Shown here: positions 1 to 6,135 of the stretch, one piece after another
Position numbering within the stretch: the first letter of the stretch is position 1
Layout: the number at the start of each line of letters is the position of its first letter
Origin: Bacteroidota bacterium
GTDB lineage: Bacteria > Bacteroidota > Ignavibacteria > UBA10030 > UBA8401
Assembly (NCBI GenBank): GCA_003456055.1
Contig: DMPG01000180.1
Span: forward strand, 11,465 to 23,709
Reading direction: 5' to 3'
DNA length: 12,245 nucleotides
The notes under the pieces: model-generated
Seen by the model: only the letters and a program-made list of their open reading frames with translations
Database searches by the model: none
What the model was told of the DNA's origin: nothing
Program-made: the position numbers and the translations under genes

Positions 1-1
1 C

Positions 2-220
2 ACAGCTAGTTTTGCTATGCTCGGTGATATAAACATCGCAGAACCAAATGCTCTCATCGGTTTTGCGGGACCTCGAGTGATCAAACAAACCATTGGAAAA
101 GATCTGCCGGAGGGATTTCAGCGAGCTGAGTTCTTATTGGACAAAGGTTTTGTAGATCTCGTAGTTTCAAGAAAAGATCTTAAAGCAACTGTCTCAAATC
201 TCTTTGAGATGATGAATTGA
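2..220 (+). CDS. accD: Acetyl-CoA carboxylase carboxyltransferase subunit beta, C-terminal end (partial)
   Basis: The frame is open from the left edge and ends at TGA 218-220, giving the last 72 or so residues of AccD. In the family, AccD pairs with AccA to form the carboxyltransferase that moves the carboxyl group from biotin to acetyl-CoA, making malonyl-CoA in the cytoplasm for fatty acid synthesis. The visible part carries the conserved C-terminal run: SFAMLGDI, then [12 protein letters not shown], then [12 protein letters not shown] followed by a hydrophobic stretch ending in VDLVVSR. This closely matches the acyl-CoA-binding end of the carboxyltransferase fold. The N-terminal zinc ribbon lies outside the window and cannot be checked. 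The arginase gene starts 7 bases after the stop, so the two are probably co-transcribed. Confidence 0.95.
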   Translation, partial: TASFAMLGDINIAEPNALIGFAGPRVIKQTIGKDLPEGFQRAEFLLDKGFVDLVVSRKDLKATVSNLFEMMN

Positions 221-227
221 AAATTTT

Positions 228-1130
228 ATGAATATTCATATCCTTGGTGTTCCGATGGATCTCGGAGCTGCCCATCGTGGTGTTGATATGGGTCCATCGG
301 CAATACGAATTGCCGGTGTATCAGAAAAACTTCAATTGTTGGGACACACGGTGATTGAAGAAGGTGATATTTCCATAAAGATCCCGGAACAGCAAAAAGT
401 TAAGAACCCAAAATTGAAATATCTATCGGAGATAGTCCGGGCGTGCACTCTCCTTGCAACAAAAACGGAAAAAATACTTGAGGCTGATGGTTTTCCTGTC
501 GTACTAGGCGGTGATCATTCGATTGCAATCGGAACGATATCCGGAGTTGCAAACTATTGCAAAAAGAGACACAAAAAACTTGGGGTCTTGTGGATCGATG
601 CGCACGGTGATATGAATACGGATCAAACTTCTCCCTCTGGCAATATTCATGGAATGCCGCTCGCCGCTCTGATCGGTTTAGGGGCGTTGGAATTGACTTC
701 CATCGGCGGTGATTATGTAAAACTTGATCCTAAAAATGTTGTATTGATCGCTATTCGAGATCTTGATGAAGGAGAAAAGGCAGCGATTCGGAAGAATAAC
801 ATTTCCATTTTCACAATGAATGATATCGATAATCACGGGATGGCTGAAATCATTACGAAGGCGATCAAAAAATTAAAGGATGTTGATTTTATTCACGTCA
901 GTTTTGATCTTGATGCATTGGATCCCAAAGAATGTCCGGGAGTTGGCACTCCGGTTAAAGGTGGCCTTGATTATCGTGAAGCACATTTAATTATGGAAAC
1001 ACTCTCTGAACTGAATCAGATGCACTCGCTTGAGATTGTAGAAGCAAATCCCATTCTTGACAGCAGAAATCATTCAGCGGAACTGGCTGTTGATCTGATC
1101 CAATCAGGATTTGGTAAAAAGATTTTTTAA
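228..1130 (+). CDS. rocF: Arginase
   Basis: This 300-residue protein has the usual arginase length and would hydrolyse L-arginine to L-ornithine and urea with two Mn ions in the cytoplasm. All expected metal ligands are visible: His97 in GGDHS (94-98), Asp124, His126 and Asp128 in IDAHGDMNT, and Asp227 and Asp229 in SFDLDALDP. The substrate-binding stretch SGNIHGMP (137-144) and the pair Asp180/Glu183 in RDLDEGE favour arginase over agmatinase. The C-terminal part contains EIVEANPILD and the typical AELAVDLIQS end. The ATG lies 7 bases after accD and has no clear Shine-Dalgarno sequence, so coupled translation is likely. The panC gene follows after 26 bases. No ornithine aminotransferase, permease or urease gene is nearby, so its role here (arginine breakdown, or ornithine supply for polyamines) cannot be told. 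The symbol follows the family name. Confidence 0.93.
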   Translation: MNIHILGVPMDLGAAHRGVDMGPSAIRIAGVSEKLQLLGHTVIEEGDISIKIPEQQKVKNPKLKYLSEIVRACTLLATKTEKILEADGFPVVLGGDHSIAIGTISGVANYCKKRHKKLGVLWIDAHGDMNTDQTSPSGNIHGMPLAALIGLGALELTSIGGDYVKLDPKNVVLIAIRDLDEGEKAAIRKNNISIFTMNDIDNHGMAEIITKAIKKLKDVDFIHVSFDLDALDPKECPGVGTPVKGGLDYREAHLIMETLSELNQMHSLEIVEANPILDSRNHSAELAVDLIQSGFGKKIF

Positions 1131-1156
1131 AAACGAATATACTGCGAACTATTTTA

Positions 1157-2008
1157 TTGATTACCTATTCTCATATTCCCGAACTTCGATCCGCTCTTAA
1201 CGCTTCTCGCGAAAAGAAAAAGACTATTGCACTTGTTCCTACAATGGGTTATTTACACGACGGACACCTTTCACTTGTTAAAAAAGCAAAGAGTGAAAAT
1301 GATGTTGTTGTTGTTTCCATTTTTGTTAACCCTTCTCAATTTGGACCAAACGAAGATTTTGTACGATATCCTCGCAACATCGAACGAGATACTGAACTTG
1401 CCAATCATGCCGGTTGCGATATTCTATTTAATCCGTCAGTTGAAGAAATGTATCCAGCAGGATTTTCTTCCTATGCTGTTGTGGAAGACATTTCCACAGT
1501 TTTAGAAGGTAAATTTCGTCCGACACACTTTAAGGGCGTTACCACGGTAGTTCTTAAATTATTGAATATTGTTCAGCCGCGAATTGCATATTTTGGACAA
1601 AAGGACGCTCAGCAATGTGTTGTGATCAGCAAAATGGTGAATGATTTGAATCTGCAGTCAGAAATTTCAATCGTTCCGACAATGCGGGAAATGGATGGAC
1701 TTGCGATGAGTTCGAGAAATGTGTATTTAAATAGTGAAGAAAGAAAAAATGCTGTTGTATTGAATCAATCGCTGCAATTAGCGGAAAAACTTATCCGCAA
1801 CGGTGAGCGTAATCCGGCATTGATCATCAATGAAATGATGAACATGATTCTCTCAAAAAACCCGACTTCGATAGATTATATTGAAATTGTTGGATCGAAC
1901 GATTTGGAAAAAAAGAACACGATAGAAAATGATGAAACAATATTAATTCCACTCGCAGTTCGGTTTGGCGCAACTCGTTTAATTGACAATATTATTATTC
2001 ATGTTTAG
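1157..2008 (+). CDS. panC: Pantothenate synthetase (pantoate-beta-alanine ligase)
   Basis: This 283-residue cytoplasmic enzyme joins D-pantoate to beta-alanine using ATP (AMP-forming), the last step of pantothenate synthesis for coenzyme A. It shows the family signatures in order: VPTMGYLHDGH at 27-37 with the HIGH-like HDGH (34-37), FVNPSQFGPNEDF (56-68), YFGQKDAQQ (145-153), and REMDGLAMSSRN (177-188) with the KMSKS-like loop. Length and colinearity are normal. The assigned start is TTG at 1157. It places the first strand (MITY) at the usual distance from the PTMG motif, but there is no Shine-Dalgarno sequence before it. In-frame ATT (1151) and CTG (1142) are less likely alternatives. There is no in-frame ATG before residue 30. 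The nucleotidyltransferase gene follows almost directly after the stop. No panB or panD is in the window. Confidence 0.96.
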   Translation: MITYSHIPELRSALNASREKKKTIALVPTMGYLHDGHLSLVKKAKSENDVVVVSIFVNPSQFGPNEDFVRYPRNIERDTELANHAGCDILFNPSVEEMYPAGFSSYAVVEDISTVLEGKFRPTHFKGVTTVVLKLLNIVQPRIAYFGQKDAQQCVVISKMVNDLNLQSEISIVPTMREMDGLAMSSRNVYLNSEERKNAVVLNQSLQLAEKLIRNGERNPALIINEMMNMILSKNPTSIDYIEIVGSNDLEKKNTIENDETILIPLAVRFGATRLIDNIIIHV

Positions 2009-2010
2009 GA

Positions 2011-2769
2011 ATGACGATGCACAATAAATTCTCTACAGTAATTATGGCTGCCGGAAAAGGAACACGGATGAAAGATCCCTCCAAAGCAAAAGTAATGTTT
2101 CCGGTGAATAAGAAACCATTGATCCAGCATGTCGTGGAGTTGGCGCAGTCACTTAACTCCGAACGAATAATTCCGATTGTAGGGTTTCAACGTGAAGCAG
2201 TCGTTGAATTCTTGAATACTGTTTCTCGTAAAGTCGAAACTGTTGTTCAGGATCCTCAGTTGGGTACCGGACATGCGGTAATGCAGACAGAGCCATTGCT
2301 GCGGAATTATGTTGGCGATGTGCTTGTCTTATCAGGTGATGTCCCGTTACTGCGCAAAGAAACGATTGCAAAGCTCATCAAGTATCACCGTGAATCAAAT
2401 GCTGTCGGAACGATTCTTACCGCAATTCTCGATGATGCAACGGGCTATGGTCGAATTCTTCGCAACAAGAGCGGAATCGTTACCGGAATTATTGAACAAA
2501 AAGATGCGACGGATGAACAGCGATTGGTAAAAGAGATCAATTCTGGGATCTATATTTTTGATGCGAAGTTTCTTTTTGAAGCCTTGCAGCATATCAATCC
2601 ACACAATGCCCAAAATGAATATTATCTTACAGATGTTTTTGGATATTTTTGGAACCACCATTTTATCATTTCCGCTGTTTCTGCTGATGATTTTGACGAA
2701 ATTAGAGGTATCAACACATTGGACCAGCTTCAGGAAGCAGAGGATATTCTAAATTCACGGAACAAATAG
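2011..2769 (+). CDS. GlmU-type UDP-N-acetylglucosamine pyrophosphorylase domain protein (uridylyltransferase half only)
   Basis: This 252-residue cytoplasmic nucleotidyltransferase matches the N-terminal half of GlmU, which makes UDP-GlcNAc from UTP and GlcNAc-1-phosphate for peptidoglycan and lipopolysaccharide. Visible motifs are the nucleotide-binding AAGKGTRM (13-20), Lys28, QDPQLGTGHA (80-89), the metal-binding Asp110 in LSGDVPLL, GYGRIL (145-150), EQKDA (162-166), EINSGIY (175-181) and the late metal-binding Asn235 in RGINTLDQL. The protein stops where full-length GlmU (about 450 residues) would start its left-handed beta-helix acetyltransferase domain. The stop is clean and nothing resembling hexapeptide repeats follows, so this looks like a natural short form and not a frameshift. 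Two starts are possible. ATG 2011 directly abuts AGGA (2007-2010), while ATG 2017 lies 6 bases after it and is the better-spaced start. The sugar specificity is inferred and another sugar-1-phosphate is possible. Confidence 0.85.
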   Translation: MTMHNKFSTVIMAAGKGTRMKDPSKAKVMFPVNKKPLIQHVVELAQSLNSERIIPIVGFQREAVVEFLNTVSRKVETVVQDPQLGTGHAVMQTEPLLRNYVGDVLVLSGDVPLLRKETIAKLIKYHRESNAVGTILTAILDDATGYGRILRNKSGIVTGIIEQKDATDEQRLVKEINSGIYIFDAKFLFEALQHINPHNAQNEYYLTDVFGYFWNHHFIISAVSADDFDEIRGINTLDQLQEAEDILNSRNK

Positions 2770-2789
2770 TCTGTTGGTTCTGTCTATTA

Positions 2790-2819
2790 TTGACAAAGCA
2801 GGTAGTTTTTCCTAATTTG
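2790..2819 (+). promoter_or_regulatory. Candidate promoter for the small secreted protein gene
   Basis: The 73-base gap after the nucleotidyltransferase gene holds an exact TTGACA (2790-2795), then 17 bases, then TAATTTG (2813-2819). The first element is a perfect sigma70-type -35 box. The second matches TATAAT at only 3 of 6 positions but resembles the Bacteroidota -7 element TAnnTTTG less one T. The ATG follows about 24 bases later. The perfect box and spacing support a promoter, although the element is not tested. Confidence 0.45.
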
Positions 2820-2842
2820 AATAAGAGAAAGACAATGATACT

Positions 2843-3334
2843 ATGAAAAAAATATTTGTGTTGATAATGATCAGTGCTGTATCGTTGGTGTTTGCTCAAT
2901 TCAAACCAAAAGCAGGCGACCAGCCGAAGATTTCTGATTCGTTCATTCAAACGCAATCCGCAAGCGATTGGTTTAATTTGTTCAACCCGAACAATTTTCA
3001 GATGCGTCATACATACTCCGCAAGTTATTCAGCGTTCGGAGGCAACGGTCTTGCATTACAGCGGTACACCAACACAATGATCTATCAATTTGCTCCAAAC
3101 CTGGATGCGCGTGTCGATCTGAGTTTGCAGAACTCGCCATACAGCACTTTTGATTATGGTTTGCAAAATCAATTCAGTAAAGCATATTTAAGCCGTGCGG
3201 AGATCAATTATCGTCCGTGGGAAAATACGGTGATTCGATTACAATATCGTGAGTTACCATTTTCGTATTACGGATATGGATACAACCGCTCGTTCGGCGG
3301 GATGTTTTCGGGGCTAGATGGTTACGACGATTAA
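2843..3334 (+). CDS. Small secreted protein of unknown function, probably outer-membrane or periplasmic beta-strand protein
   Basis: I do not recognise the family. The 163-residue product starts with a clear Sec signal peptide: MKK, a hydrophobic core at about 4-17, and a likely cleavage VFA-Q between 18 and 19. There is no lipobox cysteine. The mature part (about 145 residues) is rich in Tyr, Phe, Asn, Gln and Ser. It has several alternating polar and hydrophobic stretches that read as beta strands, near 52-62, 69-83, 86-95, 113-123 and 127-136. After these comes a Tyr/Gly-rich stretch (YYGYGYNRS, 142-150) and an acidic end, GYDD. The pattern resembles part of an outer-membrane beta barrel, but it is short, lacks a C-terminal aromatic end, and could be a periplasmic domain. 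It sits alone between a candidate promoter and a strong terminator, so it is probably its own transcription unit or the last gene of the upstream one. Confidence 0.75.
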   Translation: MKKIFVLIMISAVSLVFAQFKPKAGDQPKISDSFIQTQSASDWFNLFNPNNFQMRHTYSASYSAFGGNGLALQRYTNTMIYQFAPNLDARVDLSLQNSPYSTFDYGLQNQFSKAYLSRAEINYRPWENTVIRLQYRELPFSYYGYGYNRSFGGMFSGLDGYDD

Positions 3335-3342
3335 AACGTATT

Positions 3343-3373
3343 TTAAGTGTCAATAACTCTATCATATTATAAC
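3343..3373 (+). promoter_or_regulatory. Candidate promoter for the LytR_C gene, embedded in the terminator
   Basis: TTAAGT (3343-3348) is followed after 16 bases by TATTAT (3365-3370, 5 of 6 to the -10 consensus), and TATAAC (3368-3373) is an overlapping alternative. Transcription would begin near 3377-3380, inside the left arm of the terminator hairpin. The new transcript would then lack most of that arm and escape termination. This is inferred from position and box similarity only; the -35 match is weak. Confidence 0.3.
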
Positions 3374-3408
3374 CGAGTAGTCATTTGGACTTACTCGGTT
3401 ATTTTTTT
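3369..3408 (+). terminator. Rho-independent terminator after the small secreted protein gene
   Basis: The sequence forms an 11-bp stem (3369-3379 with 3392-3402, containing ACCGAGTA / TACTCGGT). It continues past a single bulged T (3391) with three more pairs (3380-3382 with 3388-3390) and a 5-base loop, followed directly by seven Ts (3402-3408). This is the best terminator in the window. It ends only 7 bases before the next start codon. Confidence 0.85.
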
Positions 3409-3415
3409 GTAAAAG

Positions 3416-3859
3416 ATGAAACAACAATTCAAGAAAAGCCGCTTACTGAACATTGCAATTGTGTTATTGGTATTCTTTAATGGAATGCAGTTGTATGGAA
3501 TCATCTTCTCCAGTAGTACGCATAATATTCCTGTGGCAAAGAACATTAATGATACAACTCATATTCCTTTGCAGATCAATGTCTTAAATGGATGCGGAGT
3601 TAACGGAATTGGCACAACAATGACAAAATATTCCCGGAAATTGGGGTATGATGTTGTTGAAATAGGAAACTATAAAACATTCGATGTTGAACAATCAATT
3701 ATCATCGATAGAAGCGGAAAGATGAATGAAGCACAAGAACTTGCATTGTTGCTTGGTATCAATAAAAAAAATGTCATTCAGCAGTTCAGCAACGATCAGA
3801 TGGTATCCGCATCGATCGTTATTGGAAAAGACTATAAATCATTAAAACCATGGAAGTAA
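3416..3859 (+). CDS. Membrane-anchored LytR_C-domain protein
   Basis: The 147-residue protein has a basic N-terminus (KQQFKKSR), one hydrophobic segment (about 10-32) that should anchor it in the inner membrane, a short linker, and a single LytR/CpsA/Psr C-terminal-type domain at about 52-139. The domain shows the usual pattern: INVLNGCGVNGIG (54-66), then YSRKLGYDVVEIGN (72-85), then a hydrophobic strand SIIIDRSG and EAQELALLLGI (105-115). The catalytic LCP phosphotransferase domain that precedes LytR_C in Gram-positive cell-wall enzymes is absent, so no enzyme activity is implied. The domain probably faces the periplasm and its function is unknown. The ATG has no Shine-Dalgarno sequence and follows the terminator by 7 bases. 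The stop TAA (3857-3859) runs into the ribosome-binding site of rsfS, which suggests coupling. Confidence 0.8.
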   Translation: MKQQFKKSRLLNIAIVLLVFFNGMQLYGIIFSSSTHNIPVAKNINDTTHIPLQINVLNGCGVNGIGTTMTKYSRKLGYDVVEIGNYKTFDVEQSIIIDRSGKMNEAQELALLLGINKKNVIQQFSNDQMVSASIVIGKDYKSLKPWK

Positions 3860-3864
3860 AGGAG
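3858..3864 (+). promoter_or_regulatory. Ribosome binding site fixing the GTG start of rsfS
   Basis: AAAGGAG overlaps the stop codon of the preceding gene and lies 4 bases before GTG 3869. It is one of the few strong Shine-Dalgarno sequences in the window and supports the GTG start over any internal ATG. Confidence 0.75.
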
Positions 3865-3868
3865 TATT

Positions 3869-4309
3869 GTGACCTCAAAGAATCTTGCTAAAGTATTGGC
3901 GAATGCTGCTCTCAGCAAAAAAGCATTCGATATAACAATTTTAGATCTTCGAAAATTAACAACGATGACAGATTATTTCGTTGTTTGTTCGGTCGATTCG
4001 GACACTCAGGCACGTGCTGTTGCTGATGAGATTAAAAATGAATCGTTGGAAAAGGGTGAGTCATCCGTTCGTAAAGAAGGGTACAGCGAAGGGCGATGGA
4101 TATTAATGGATTATATGGATGTTGTCGTTCATGTTTTCCACAAAGAAATGCGTGAATTCTATAACCTGGAAAAATTGTGGGGTGATGCGAAAAAGGAATA
4201 TGTGAATGATGAACCGGCTCCGAAAGAAAAAACAATCCGCACGCATGCAAAAACTGATTCATCAAAAGAGCCGAAAAAGAAAACTACCCGGAAAAAGACT
4301 TCGAAATAA
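3869..4309 (+). CDS. rsfS: Ribosomal silencing factor RsfS with a lysine-rich C-terminal tail
   Basis: RsfS (Iojap family) binds ribosomal protein uL14 on the large subunit and blocks joining of the subunits in slow growth or starvation. The core spans about residues 5-108 and has all the family landmarks: ILDLRKLTTMTDYFVVCS (24-41), QARAVADEI (47-55), KEGYSEGRWILMDYMDVVVHVF (69-90) and REFYNLEKLWGDA (95-107). The family is usually about 105-130 residues; this one is 146. The extra 30 or so residues form a low-complexity, strongly basic tail of Lys, Thr, Arg and Ser, probably disordered and possibly RNA-contacting. The GTG start is supported by the AAAGGAG site. The stop codon overlaps the argS start in TAATG, so the two are translationally coupled. 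Confidence 0.95.
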   Translation: MTSKNLAKVLANAALSKKAFDITILDLRKLTTMTDYFVVCSVDSDTQARAVADEIKNESLEKGESSVRKEGYSEGRWILMDYMDVVVHVFHKEMREFYNLEKLWGDAKKEYVNDEPAPKEKTIRTHAKTDSSKEPKKKTTRKKTSK

Positions 4310-5958
4310 TGAAAGATCTATTACATAAACAACTCACATCCATCATTGCAGAGCTGAATTATCCTTCCGTAGAAGTGATTTTTGATAAACCGAAAGTAGA
4401 AGCGCACGGCGACCTTACCACGAATGTTGCAATGATGCTTGCAAAATCTGTTGGAAAGAATCCTCGTCAGGTTGCTCAATCAATCGTTGAAAAATTACCG
4501 ATCAATGATTCATTTCTTTCATCGGTTGAAATAGCCGGACCGGGATTCATCAATTTCCGATTTGCAACGAATTATGTGGTTGAGAACGCAAAACGAATTC
4601 TTCTTGAACATGATTCATTTGGGAAGCCGAATTACGCCAACAATAAAAAAACAAATCTTGAATGGGTCAGCGCAAATCCGACCGGCTTGCTCCATGCCGG
4701 ACATGGAAGACAAGTGTTGCTTGGACAAGTGATAGGGAATCTTTTAGAGTGGACAGGACATGCTGTAACGCGTGAGTATTATTTTAATAATGCCGGAAAT
4801 CAGATGCGGACGCTGGCAGAGAGTATCTTTATCCGATATTGCCAACTGCTTGGAGATGATCTTCCGTTCCCTGAAGAGGGCTATAAAGGCGATTATATCG
4901 TTGAAATAGCAAAAGAGATCGTTGCGGTTAAGCGTGATTCATTGAAAAATGTTGGAGAAGATAAATCATATTTCCAAAAATATGGTGAAGAATGGTGTTT
5001 TAAAAAAATCAAGAAGACATTAGCTAGACTGAATGTTAAGCATGATGTCTTTTATAATGAAGATTCGTTGTACTCAACAGGAAAGATAGCAGAAGTGATC
5101 GAGGAGTTTCGGAAGAAAGATCTTGTGTACGACAGCGATGGAGCAGTGTGGTTCCGCGCTACAAAATTTGGTGCTGATAAGGATCGCGTTATAGTCAAAA
5201 GTACCGGCGAACCGACATATCGTCTTCCGGATATTGCATATCATCGAGAAAAATTTCGCCGGGGTTTTGATCTGATCGTTGACATCTTCGGGGCAGATCA
5301 TATTGCAACAATTCCCGATGTGCTCAACGGTGTAAAAGCACTCGGATATGATACTGATTCGGTTAAAGTCATCATTCATCAAATGGTTTCGTTTGTGAAT
5401 GGTGAAGAAGTTGTTAAAATGTCCAAGCGAAACGCAAAAACATACACATTGGATGATCTCATTGACGAAGTAGGTGTTGATGCGGTCGCATATTTTTTTG
5501 TGATGAGGAGCGTAGGAACGCATTTAGAATTTGATGTTGCTCTTGCAAAAGAACAATCCGATAAAAACCCTGTCTATTATTTACAATATGCTCACGCTCG
5601 TATTGCGAGTATTCTAAGGCATGCTGCAGAAGAAAAATTTTCCGTTGATCGTCCCCAAACAATGAATGAGAAAACAGATTATTCATTGGTAAAGGAGAAA
5701 GAAGAGATCGATCTCTTAAAAAAACTGCTGGAATTCCCCGAGCTTGTTCAAAACTGTGCAGTTTCATTTGAACCACACAGACTTACGACATATTTACGAG
5801 AGGTGGCGGAGACATTCCATCGGTTTTATCATGAACATCGAGTGATCAACGACGATAAAAAGTTAATGCAGGCTCGATTGACCGTTTGTTTGATGACAAA
5901 AATCGTTATTGCCAACGGCTGTAAAATTCTCAGTGTTTCTTGTCCCGAAAAAATGTAA
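4309..5958 (+). CDS. argS: Arginyl-tRNA synthetase
   Basis: This 549-residue class I cytoplasmic aminoacyl-tRNA synthetase charges tRNA-Arg. The N-terminal tRNA-contact domain (about 1-85) contains the conserved EAHGDLTTNVAMMLAK (31-46) and IAGPGFINF (75-83). The catalytic Rossmann fold has WVSANPTGLLHAGHGR (119-134) with the HIGH-form HAGH (129-132), REYYFNNAGNQM (155-166), PTYRLPDIAYHREKF (302-316) and KMSKR (370-374) for ATP binding. The C-terminal helical anticodon-binding domain starts near NPVYYLQYAHARI (420-432) and runs to the typical end, here LSVSCPEKM. Length is close to that of other bacterial ArgS and nothing is missing. The ATG overlaps the rsfS stop. A weak candidate terminator follows 57 bases after the stop, separating argS from the polysaccharide locus. 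Confidence 0.98.
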   Translation: MKDLLHKQLTSIIAELNYPSVEVIFDKPKVEAHGDLTTNVAMMLAKSVGKNPRQVAQSIVEKLPINDSFLSSVEIAGPGFINFRFATNYVVENAKRILLEHDSFGKPNYANNKKTNLEWVSANPTGLLHAGHGRQVLLGQVIGNLLEWTGHAVTREYYFNNAGNQMRTLAESIFIRYCQLLGDDLPFPEEGYKGDYIVEIAKEIVAVKRDSLKNVGEDKSYFQKYGEEWCFKKIKKTLARLNVKHDVFYNEDSLYSTGKIAEVIEEFRKKDLVYDSDGAVWFRATKFGADKDRVIVKSTGEPTYRLPDIAYHREKFRRGFDLIVDIFGADHIATIPDVLNGVKALGYDTDSVKVIIHQMVSFVNGEEVVKMSKRNAKTYTLDDLIDEVGVDAVAYFFVMRSVGTHLEFDVALAKEQSDKNPVYYLQYAHARIASILRHAAEEKFSVDRPQTMNEKTDYSLVKEKEEIDLLKKLLEFPELVQNCAVSFEPHRLTTYLREVAETFHRFYHEHRVINDDKKLMQARLTVCLMTKIVIANGCKILSVSCPEKM

Positions 5959-6015
5959 ATTAATTACCAATAATCATAAGGAATTTCTCCTGCCTATTTG
6001 ATACTGCACGATAAG

Positions 6016-6044
6016 AAACATTCTTTAAGTAAAAGAATGTTTTT
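6016..6044 (+). terminator. Weak candidate Rho-independent terminator after argS
   Basis: An 11-bp inverted repeat (6016-6026 with 6032-6042, core ACATTCTT / AAGAATGT) closes a 5-base loop and runs into five Ts (6040-6044), then a C/T-rich stretch. Only two of the pairs are G-C, so the hairpin is not stable. Its position between argS and the start of a different gene group makes a terminator plausible. Confidence 0.45.
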
Positions 6045-6079
6045 ACTTCTCTCTTTAACTCTGTTAGACTCAATATTCG

Positions 6080-6108
6080 TTGGAAATGCTATCAGATTTT
6101 GTTAAATT
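6080..6108 (+). promoter_or_regulatory. Candidate promoter of the polysaccharide locus
   Basis: In the 177-base gap before rfbB, TTGGAA (6080-6085) and TAAATT (6103-6108) are 17 bases apart and each match the sigma70 consensus at 4 of 6 positions. The start codon lies 27 bases further on. The rest of the gap (5959-6015) holds nothing else I can name. AT-rich sequence gives such matches easily, so this is a weak call. Confidence 0.3.
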
Positions 6109-6135
6109 CTTAGAATATTAAACTTAATTTAAATT

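Noticed and set aside
1227..1505. Open frame on the + strand inside panC
   Set aside because: It is out of frame with an intact, well-conserved panC and has no family resemblance or ribosome-binding site.
2711..3010. Minus-strand open frame across the gap before the small secreted protein gene
   Set aside because: It overlaps two + strand genes and the candidate promoter, and lacks recognisable features.
5074..5776. Two long antisense open frames inside argS (5074-5523 and 5459-5776, minus strand)
   Set aside because: They lie opposite a complete argS with all catalytic motifs, overlap each other, have no recognisable domains and read as antisense shadows.
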